Assembly (NCBI RefSeq): GCF_000743575.1
Contig: NZ_JQGC01000001.1
Coordinates: 124,001 to 188,000 of the forward strand
From: Devosia riboflavina
GTDB lineage: Bacteria > Pseudomonadota > Alphaproteobacteria > Rhizobiales > Devosiaceae
Direction: 5' to 3'
Length of the DNA stretch: 64,000 bases
Below the pieces are notes generated by a model, which saw nothing but the letters and a program-made list of their open reading frames with translations, ran no database searches and was not told the origin of the DNA. This document shows positions 19,874 to 29,000 of this stretch, piece by piece (within the stretch, counting starts at the first letter, position 1; each line of letters opens with the position of its first letter). A program made the translations under genes and the position numbers.

Positions 19874-20494
19874 ATGAGCAGCGAAAATCCGGTTGTTTCC
19901 GGCAATTTCAAAGATCCAGCGGTAACAGCGTTTTCGTCGTCTCGGTCAAACGTGCTCGCCCTTGTCGAAGGCATCCTGTTGCTCGGCGGCGTGGCACTCA
20001 TCGAACATTCCGGATTGATGTCCTTCGCCTCCTGGCCGGTTCATCCCTTCCTTTTCATCGCCATCCTGCTCAGCGCTCAGTATGGCGTCCTTGGCGGCGT
20101 CCTCGCTGCCATGGGCGCCACCGCGATTTCCTATTTCAATGGCCTGCCGACACGCCCCTTCGACATGTCCCATGCCGAATATTTTCGCCTGACCTGGGCC
20201 GACCCGCTCTCCTGGGTCCTTGCGGCGCTTATGGTGGGCATCGTGACCTCCCGGCGCAGCCGGATGCTCGAGGAGCAAGGCGAGCAATTGCGCAAGGCAC
20301 TCATGGCCGAGGGCCTGATAGCCGCGCAATATCAGGTACTGGCCCAGCGCACGCACAAGCTGGAGCGCAGTCTTGCCGGGCGCGCCGATTTGTCAGTCGC
20401 GGAAAGCTCATCATCCCTGGCCGACCCCAGCAAAGGTCGAGGCAGGGCTTCGCCTAGAGCAAAAAGCAGGCCAGTTCCCTCGGTGGGCAGCTAA
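19874..20494 (+). CDS. PelD-like membrane protein lacking GAF/GGDEF receptor domain
   Basis: A 206-residue protein 31 bp after pelG. Hydrophobic segments: VLALVEGILLLGGVALI (about 28-44), HPFLFIAILLSAQYGVLGGV then VLAAMGATAISYF (about 57-90) and WVLAALMVGIVTSRR (about 115-129). A coiled coil follows (MLEEQGEQLRKALMAEGLI to HKLERSLAGR, about 132-176), then a low-complexity Ser/Arg/Pro tail. This matches the PelD membrane region and stalk. Classical PelD continues with GAF and a c-di-GMP-binding degenerate GGDEF domain, and these are absent. The next 67 bases are non-coding before a convergent regulator gene. It is either a genuine short variant or a truncated gene. Confidence 0.62.
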   Translation: MSSENPVVSGNFKDPAVTAFSSSRSNVLALVEGILLLGGVALIEHSGLMSFASWPVHPFLFIAILLSAQYGVLGGVLAAMGATAISYFNGLPTRPFDMSHAEYFRLTWADPLSWVLAALMVGIVTSRRSRMLEEQGEQLRKALMAEGLIAAQYQVLAQRTHKLERSLAGRADLSVAESSSSLADPSKGRGRASPRAKSRPVPSVGS

Positions 20495-20561
20495 ATACAG
20501 AGCCCCTCCGCTGGTCTCCACGGCGCGATCAATTCCAGACAATATTGTCGAGGTGTCCGGG

Positions 20562-21206
20562 CTAGCCTTCGAGCTCGGGCCACATCCGGCGGGCGGTGAT
20601 ACTGGCTTCCACCCTGTTGCGCACATGCAGTTTGGAGAACGTGTTGGAAAGATGAAACTTCACCGTCCGCTCGGTAATGTCGAGGCATTTGCCGATCTCG
20701 CGATTGCTGAGACCCTGCGCCAGGTATTGCAGGACCTGCGTCTCCTGTTTTGAGAGCTTTGCGTCCCCGGCCGGGCCAAGAGTGGCAGGCTTGGCTTTCA
20801 GCATGCCCATCAATCGACCGAACATATCCTTGGGGATGACGCTCTCACCCTTGTTCACCTGCCGCACGATGGCGCGCATGTCAGAGCCGGTCGTGCCCTT
20901 GAACACATAGCCATAGACCCCCGCCTCGACGGCGCGGGCAATATCTTTGTCATCTTCTGAAGCGGTAACCACGACGATCCGGGTCTCGGGGTGGGCGAGC
21001 ACGATTTCCGGTATGCGCTCGAGACCATCGTCTGACATCTGCGCGTCAAGCAGCAGCACATCCGGTCGCAGCGATGCAACGAGTTCCACCGCTTCCGCAG
21101 CGCTGCCACCCTCTCCAACGGCCGCAATATCACCATCAACCGTCACGGCCTGGATCAATCCAGTCCTGAACATCGGGTGGTCGTCAACGACCACGATCCT
21201 GATCAT
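20562..21206 (-). CDS. NarL/FixJ-type response regulator
   Basis: A 214-residue two-component response regulator. The receiver domain (1-120) starts IRIVVVDDHPMF, with the phospho-acceptor Asp at about 54 (VLLLDAQMSDDG), and has KGTTGSD near the switch Lys. The LuxR-type HTH covers about 150-210 (LSNREIGKCLDITERTVKFH). It begins 24 bp after the stop of the HisKA_3 kinase gene and is surely its partner. Between the Pel-like locus and the secreted peroxidase, it may control either or both. Confidence 0.92.
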   Translation of the reverse strand: MIRIVVVDDHPMFRTGLIQAVTVDGDIAAVGEGGSAAEAVELVASLRPDVLLLDAQMSDDGLERIPEIVLAHPETRIVVVTASEDDKDIARAVEAGVYGYVFKGTTGSDMRAIVRQVNKGESVIPKDMFGRLMGMLKAKPATLGPAGDAKLSKQETQVLQYLAQGLSNREIGKCLDITERTVKFHLSNTFSKLHVRNRVEASITARRMWPELEG

Positions 21207-21230
21207 TTTGGCAACGATCGCTGCCAGGAC

Positions 21231-22637
21231 CTAGACATTGCGCACCCACATCTCGAGGCGCGTCTGGCCTTCCTTCTGCACAAAGGCCAGATTGCCGCCG
21301 ATGCTCTGGACGCGCGCGCGCAGACCGTAAAGGCCGATTCCCTTGTGATCGGCCTGCTCCGCGTAGTCCGTCAGGTTCTTATTGGTTATCGACAACTTCA
21401 GCACCCCTCCCTGCATCGTCGCAGTCAGCGCCTGCCCCTCCGGCAGACCATGGTGGAACGCGTTATTCAGACCCTCTTGGATAAATCGGTACACACACAC
21501 GCATAATTCAGGCGCAGCATGAACCGGTTCGACGCGACTGTCCACGTCTATGGCGATGCCGGTGCGGCGTATGTGCTGTTGGACGGCGCGCTCGATGACC
21601 TGTGCCAGATCCAGGTCCTCGATATCGGGCAGAACCAGCGCCAGGGCGATAGCGCGTATCTCGGAGAGCGCTCCCCCCAGGGTAGACTCGATCTCGGCGA
21701 CAACCTCCTCCCGTTCGCTCTTCTTCGATAGCCGGCGTATCTGGTCGAGCCGCAGCACGGCAAAACCGATCGTCTGCGCCGGCCCGTCATGCAGGTCCGT
21801 GCCGATGGTGCGCAAATGCTTGTCGGTAAACTCAGTGACGCTGAGCGAGGCGCGCTGCGCCACCGCCTTGAGTTCTCGATGCCGTACCGCGCGCTGATGG
21901 GATTGCGCCAGTCGACGGGTGAGAATGCGGCCCTGCCGCTCGATCTTGCGGCTGCCTTCGAGCACGATGCCGAAAAGAGCCGCCATGACGATGATACCGA
22001 TGGTGGCTGCCGTGGCCCAGCTCGACAGGGTAAGCGACCACAGGTCCTTTTCGAGCGAAGCCGTGACCTCCCTGAGCTGGGCGACGGCCGTGATGTCACC
22101 GGTTTCGTGGTTCAGCAAGGGGAAATAAACCTCGATGAAATCGGTGTCGAACCGGTGCTCGGCATAATCTTGAGAGCTCACATCGGTGAAGTCGACGCCG
22201 ATCTCTCCGTCAAAGGCGCGCTGCACCCTGAACGGCATTTCCAGCCGCCTCGCCTCCAGTTGCGGGCTGTTGGAGTAAAGGATGGTGCCATCTGCCCGCC
22301 ACAGGTCGAGATAGGGAAATTCGGCCAGCAGGGTTTCGTCGTTCATCATCGCATCGAGCGCAAGGCGGCCGCTATCCGAAAGGCGCCCGTCCGGACCGAG
22401 CTCCTGGATATGGGGGGCGAGCATCCCCTCGACGAGCGCCGGTACCACCGTGCCCCGCCGCGCGAGCGTAATCTCGGTCATAGCGCTGGTGATCAGCACA
22501 CCGCAGAGGAGCATGGCGGCAACAGTGACGACGCTGCCATAGAGGGCGAAGCGGTTGGCAAGCGGGAGCCGGCCCCATCGCTTGCGCAACCGCCTGAACA
22601 CGCCTCGCCGGTCGGTCAACTCTCGCTCCGCACGCAA
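21231..22637 (-). CDS. HisKA_3-type sensor histidine kinase
   Basis: A 468-residue membrane sensor kinase. TTG 22637 is the best start because GGGGAG lies 5 bases upstream. Membrane segments at about 28-52 and 195-215 bracket a periplasmic sensor region of about 140 residues. The phosphorylation site is in GTDLHDGPAQTIGFAVLRLD (about 277-296), typical of NarX/DesK kinases, followed by a HATPase with FIQEGLNNAFHHG (N box) and GIGLYGLRARV (G box). It forms an operon with the response regulator downstream. It diverges from the giant heme peroxidase, and a shared 13-bp motif lies in front of both. The signal is unknown; nitrate-sensor motifs were not seen. Confidence 0.9.
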   Translation of the reverse strand: MRAERELTDRRGVFRRLRKRWGRLPLANRFALYGSVVTVAAMLLCGVLITSAMTEITLARRGTVVPALVEGMLAPHIQELGPDGRLSDSGRLALDAMMNDETLLAEFPYLDLWRADGTILYSNSPQLEARRLEMPFRVQRAFDGEIGVDFTDVSSQDYAEHRFDTDFIEVYFPLLNHETGDITAVAQLREVTASLEKDLWSLTLSSWATAATIGIIVMAALFGIVLEGSRKIERQGRILTRRLAQSHQRAVRHRELKAVAQRASLSVTEFTDKHLRTIGTDLHDGPAQTIGFAVLRLDQIRRLSKKSEREEVVAEIESTLGGALSEIRAIALALVLPDIEDLDLAQVIERAVQQHIRRTGIAIDVDSRVEPVHAAPELCVCVYRFIQEGLNNAFHHGLPEGQALTATMQGGVLKLSITNKNLTDYAEQADHKGIGLYGLRARVQSIGGNLAFVQKEGQTRLEMWVRNV

Positions 22638-22670
22638 CGCCGCTCCCCAACCAAGTCGATAATATACCTA

Positions 22671-22683
22671 CAGTATTGCTCCG
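22671..22683 (-). promoter_or_regulatory. 13-bp motif CGGAGCAATACTG in kinase promoter (minus orientation)
   Basis: Reads CAGTATTGCTCCG on the plus strand, the exact reverse complement of 22762-22774. On the minus strand it sits just upstream of a possible -10 box TATATT (plus-strand 22661-22666), in the -35 region of the kinase gene. Confidence 0.6.
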
Positions 22684-22761
22684 GCCAGTCCTCCCCCCAA
22701 ACAGGGGATGAGAGCGAGAATTGATCGGCACCAAATAAATTCGCGACGATCCAGCAGGATA

Positions 22762-22774
22762 CGGAGCAATACTG
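22762..22774 (+). promoter_or_regulatory. 13-bp motif CGGAGCAATACTG in peroxidase promoter (plus orientation)
   Basis: Exact second copy of the motif, in the same orientation relative to the peroxidase gene as the other copy is to the kinase gene. It is about 240 bp upstream of the peroxidase start. The repetition in both divergent promoters suggests co-regulation. Confidence 0.6.
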
Positions 22775-22796
22775 ACAATTGAACTCATCAATTGTC
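22774..22796. promoter_or_regulatory. Perfect 9-bp dyad GACAATTGA-N5-TCAATTGTC
   Basis: Directly abuts the 13-bp motif. The rest of 22638-23011 holds no gene that I can support and a further weak CCTGT...ACAGG pair near 22808-22828. The dyad is a likely protein-binding site for control of the peroxidase. Confidence 0.5.
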
Positions 22797-23011
22797 CGAA
22801 GAACGCCTGTTCTTAGGTACAGGTTTTGACGGACCGAAAGTCTAGTCCAGGGTCCGACCTTTATGCCGCCGATCGGCTAGACGTTCCGACCTGACGCTCG
22901 GCGTGGATGTTGGGCACTATCCTTAACAAGTTTGAGGCCGTGGCAGCCGCCGCGGCGATTGGATGGTGAAAGCCGCCTGTTTCAGGCTGCCTTTGTGCCG
23001 GAGGGGAAGTG

Positions 23012-26000
23012 ATGGTTACCTACATCAAGAGCGACCTGGAATTCATTCTCAAGCAGATCAAGATTGCCGAAGCACATGCGGCGGGCCAACCTCTCTACGG
23101 ACCGGGAGGCCTGATCCCCACCTATAATCTGGCCTGGGGCCTGCGCACGGTAAACGGCGAGTACAACAATCTGCTGCACCCCGAATGGGGCTCGGCCGAC
23201 AATCCCTTCCCCGAACCTCTGGGCAATGACTATCGCGATGCTCAGGGCGGCATGCTCGACCCCGATGGTCCGGGACCTGCCCCCTCATTCCCCACGGCAC
23301 CCAACTACAACCCCTCGACCAATCCGAACAATGTCGTAATCGACGGCTCCGTCCGGACGATTTCCAACCTGATTGTCGATCAGACACTCGACAATCCCGC
23401 CGCCATCATGGTCGCGCTGCAGCGCGCCGGCATCGTCCCCCCTCCGGGCATGACGCTGCTGGATATCGCCATCAGCATTCGGGCCGAGTACCAGCCCGTC
23501 AAACCCTTTGTTGAAGCCGCGGAAGCTGCACACGTAGCGGACGTGAATGCTCAGCGGACACTGGCCGCTGCGCTGGCGGCAACGCCCCAGGATCCGGTTG
23601 CTGTCGCGGCAGCACAAACTGCCGCAGCGGTAACGGCCTCGGCCTCGGCCACGGCTGACGCCAATCTTGCCACTGCCCGCGGACCGCTGGACGTGCTGCT
23701 TGCCGAAAATGGCATCAAGATGGATGGCGACAATATCTCGCTGCCCAATATCGCACCCGACGAAGGCCTGTCGGCCTCGTTCAATTCCTGGTTCACCCTT
23801 TTCGGCCAGTTCTTCGATCATGGCCTCGATCTGGTGGGCAAAGGCGGCAGCGGCACGGTGTTCATCCCGCTTCAGCCCGATGACCCGCTCTACGATCCGA
23901 CGAGCCCGACCAATTTCATGGTGCTCACCCGCGCCACGGTCGGCGCCGGTCCCGACGGCATTCTGGACAATCCCGACACCCTCGACATTGAAAGCACGGA
24001 CGATGTCCGTCCGATCAACACCACGACGCCTTTCGTCGACCAGAACCAGACCTATACCTCGCACGCTTCGCATCAGGTCTTCCTGCGCGAATATATCCTC
24101 GTCGACGGCAAGCCGCAGGCGACGGGCGGCCTGCTTGATGGCGCCAATGGCGGCCTACCCACCTGGGCCGAAATCAAGGCGCAGGCCAAGGCCATGCTGG
24201 GCATCGACCTGACCGACTATCACGTCGGCAACCTGCCTCTGCTCGCCACCGACGAATATGGCAATTTCATTCCTCACCCCGTAACGGGATTTGCCCAGGT
24301 GGTGATGGTTGGCAATCCGCCGACCCTGGCCTCGGGCACTCCGGCAAACCCGCTCAGCCTCGTCACGGTCACCCCGGACGATGCGAGCGACACGGACACG
24401 CTACCCCAGGTCACGCATCTGGCGGTCCGTACCGGCCATGCCTTCCTCGATGACATTGCCCATACCGCGGTTCCTGTCGGCAAGATCGCCGATGGCGACA
24501 TCGAAATCGGCCTCGCCAATACCGATGGCTCACCCGTCAGTACGTCCTATGACAACGAACTGCTGGACGCCCACTTCGTCACCGGCGACGGCCGCGGCAA
24601 TGAAAATATTGGCCTCACCGCAGTCCACCACGTGTTCCACTCCGAACACAACCGGCTGATGGCCCACACCAAGGACGTCATCCTCGCGACCAATGATCTC
24701 GCCTTCATCAATGAATGGCTGGACGTTGGTTTGACTGCGCTGACCCAGATCGATAGCGACGCTGAGCGCCTGGCGCTCAAGAACGATATCGGCCGCTGGG
24801 ACGGAGAGCGCCTCTTCCAGGCCGCCAAGTTCGGCACCGAGATGCAATATCAGCACCTCGTCTTCGAAGAGTTCGCCCGCAAGATCCAGCCCAATATCAA
24901 CGTCTTCCTGGTTCCCGACGGCTACGACGTCACCATCGATCCGACGATCCTCGCCGAGTTCGCCCACGTCGTCTATCGGTTCGGCCATTCCATGCTGACC
25001 GAGACGATCGACCGTTACGATCCTTCCTTCACCCCCGATCAGATTGGGCTCATCGAAGGCTTCCTCAATCCGCTTGAATTCGCTTCCCTACCTGACGACG
25101 AGATGGCTGGTTCCATCATCCGCGGTATGACGCGACAGGTGGGCAACCATATCGACGAATTCGTCACTAGTGCCCTGCGCAATAACCTACTCGGTCTGCC
25201 TCTCGATCTGGCGACCATCAACCTGGCCCGAGGACGCGATACCGGCGTACCCTCGCTCAACGAGGCCCGCCGCCAGTTCTACGAAGCAACCGGCAACGAT
25301 GCGATCCTGAAGCCCTATGAAAGCTGGGTCGAGTTCGCAAGCCACCTCAAGCATGAAGCCTCGATCATCAACTTCATAGCCGCCTATGGTACGCATCCCC
25401 TGATCACGGCAGAGACCACTGTCGAAGGCAAGCGTGACGCCGCCATCACTCTCATTCTGGGCGAGGCTTTCGGCAAATTTGCCGCCATGGACCCTGCCTT
25501 CGTCATGCCGGAGGATCGCGAAGCTTTCCTCAATGGTACTGATGGCTATGCCGCAACTCTAGGCGGTCTGGAAAATGTCGATCTCTGGATCGGCGGCCTT
25601 GCCGAAGCGATCACCCCTTTCGGCGGCATGCTGGGCTCGACCTTCAACTTCGTCTTCGAAACCCAGATGGAGAAGCTGCAGAACGGCGATCGCTTCTACT
25701 ACCTGCAGCGCCTCGATGGCCTGCACCTTTTCGGTGAAATGGAAGCAAATTCCTTTGCTGCCATGATCATGCGGAATACCGATGCGACCCATCTGCCATC
25801 CGACGTATTCTCGACGCCCGGCCTCATCCTCGAGGTTGATATCACCAAACAGTTCAATGACCTCGATGGTGACGGCATCCTCGAGAGCACCGACCCCATC
25901 GGCGATGGGCTGCTCACCCAGTTGGTCATTCGCAACAACCCGGCCACCTCAGGCCCCGACACCAACTATCTGCGCTATACCGGGGGCGACCATGTCCTCC

Positions 26001-29000
26001 TCGGCGGCACCAATAATGCCGACATCCTGATTGCGGGCATCGGCGACGACACGCTCTTTGGCGATGGCGGCAACGACAATCTCGAGGGCGGCCACGGCAA
26101 CGACATCATCAATGCCGGCGACGGCGACGATATCGTCCGCGACATGGGTGGCGACGACAATATCAAGGGCGGCGACGGCAACGACGCTATCCACGCCGGT
26201 CCCGGCCTTGATCTTGTCATGGGTGGCCGCGGTCAGGACTTCATAGTCCTGGGTACCGATATGGGCTCGGAAGTCTTTGCTGGCGAAGGCAATGACTTCA
26301 TCTTCGGCAACAAGAATGCCGAACGCATTCTCGGCAACGAGGGCGACGACTGGATTGAAACCGGCACCTTCGATGGCGCCCCTGGCGACAATTTCGATGA
26401 AATTTTCGCCCATGACGAAATCGACGGGAACGACGTGTTCCTCGGCGACGGCGGCTTCGACGAGTTCATCGGCGAAGGCGGCGACGACATCATGGTTGGC
26501 AGCCCAGGCCGCGGCAAGATGGCCGGCATGTCCGGCTTCGACTGGGCGACCTATAAGGACAATGTCAGCGGCGTGACCGCGGACCTATCTATCCCCATCG
26601 TCTTCGACGAGGCGCCCGTCCTGCCGCAAAATGCCTCGCTCGACGAATACGAGTCGATGGAAGGCCTCTCCGGCTCCGCCTTCAACGACATTCTGAAGGG
26701 TTCGGAAGAAGACGCCACGACCCGCGTTCCCGCAGCACAGGGCGGCTCAACCGGCTATCTCGGCAGTGCGCTCGACGCTCAGGGCATTGCCCTGATCAAC
26801 GGTCTTCAGGCGGTTCTAGGCACCGGCGTCACCTCGTTCCTTGCCGGTGACATTATCCTCGGCGGCGACGGCAGCGACGAGATCCAGGGCAATGCCGGAG
26901 ACGACATCATCGATGGCGACAAGTGGCTCGACGTGCAGATCGGCGTTTTTGCCACGACCGACCCGAACCACACCGGCACGCCCCTTCGTCTCGTCAAGAG
27001 CATGAAGGAACTGACCAGCGACGTGTTTGCCGGCCTCATCAACCCCGGCCAGCTCTCCGTCGTCCGCACGATCCGCACCGATGCCACGCCGGGCGACATC
27101 GACACCGCCGTGTTCCGCGACGTCAGCACCAATTTCTCCTTCTCGCTCGACGCCGATGGCAGGCTCGTGGTCTCGCATGCGATCGAAGATGGCATCGAGG
27201 GCACCGACACCCTCTCCGGCATCGAGCGCCTGCGCTTCACCGATGGCACCTACGCCCTCATCATGGGCACCCCGTTCAACGACAATGGCGGGACCAATGC
27301 CGCTACCGACCGCCCCGTCCTTAATGGTACGGATGCCAATGAGATCATCGTCGGCCTCGCCGGCAGCGACATTCTCAACGGCAATGGCGGCAATGACGTC
27401 CTGATCGGCGGCACCGATGCGGTGCCCACGACCTATGCCGATAATTTCGAGCCGGCAAACTACACCGGCAATGACGGCACCGCGAACTTCACGGGCGGCT
27501 GGACCGAGGCCAATGATGGCACAACCAGCCCGTCGGGCGGCGACATTGAAATCTCCGGTGGGCGCTTGCGCTTCGACGAGAATATCGGCGGCGGCGAGAG
27601 CATTTCCCGGACGTTCAGCCTTGCCGGGGCCTCGTCGGCCACAGTGAGCTTCTCATACGAAGACGACAGCCTCGACGACGAAGGCACCGACGAGAACGTC
27701 GTGGTGGAGGCATGGAACGGTACGACGTGGGATGCGCTCGGAACGCTCGGGAGTACAACCGATAGCGGCACCGGCACCTTCACGGCCAATTTGTCCGCAG
27801 CTCATCTTCGTAGTGATGCGGCCATTCGCTTCCGGGCGGAAGGTAACTGGGAAGACGGCGAGAATTTCTATATCGATAATTTTGTCGTCAGCGTGTTCCG
27901 CGGCGACCAGCTCAATGGCGGCCTTGGCAACGACACTTATGGCTTCGGCCTTGCCGACGGCAATGATGTCATCACCGAGACCGGCGGCACCGATCGCATC
28001 ACCATCGCCCGCGGCACCGCGGCCGTCCCGCTCGCGGCCCTGACCGCCGTCCGCCAGGCCAATGGCGACCTGACCCTCGGCTTCAACGGTCAGACCGTCA
28101 CGGTAGTCGATGAATTCGACAACGTCGCCAACCGCGTCGAACTGGTGAACTTCAGCAACAATGTCTATGGCGGCACCGTGCTCGCCGGTGACTATGCAAT
28201 CAGTTTCGACACCAATGACGACGACGACGGCGACGGTGTCGACGAACTCGGGCCCGTCGATCCAAATACCAGCTCGCTCGTCATCGGCACAACGGCCGGA
28301 GACAATCTCCTTGGCAGTGGCGAAAACGACGTCCTCTTCGGCGGTGCCGGCAACGACACGCTCACAGGCGACGGCGGCAATGACCTGCTCATCGGCGGCG
28401 CCGGCAATGACGACATGATCGGCAATGACGGCGACGACACCTATGAGGTCAATGCCGGCGGCGACGACATCACCGAAAATGCCAATGAAGGCATCGACAC
28501 AGTCATGGCGTCGATCAACTACGATCTCGACGACCTCGATCTCGAAAACCTGATGTTCACGGGCACCGCCAACCTGAATGGCGACGGCAATGCCAACGCC
28601 AACCAGATCACTGGCAATGCGGGCAACAACAACCTGAACGGCCTTGGCGGCAACGACATCATCGATGGTGGTGCCGGCAACGACACGCTCACGGGCGGCG
28701 CCGGCAGCGACACGATCATTGGTGGCCTCGGAACGGACACCGCCGTCTTCGCCGGCGCGGCCAGTGCCTATGACTATGCCGTCAACGCGGCGGGCCAGCT
28801 CGTGGTCACGCACCGCAATGGCGGTGCCGATGGCACGGACACCCTGACCGGTATCGAAAACCTTTCGCTCGGTGGCACCACCTACGCCATCGTCACCGGC
28901 ACCAATGTCGATGATCCAGCTCTCAACGGGCCTAGTGGCGCCAACAACAGCCAACTGGTGCTTGGCCTCGACGGCAATGACACGCTCAATGGTGGCGCCG

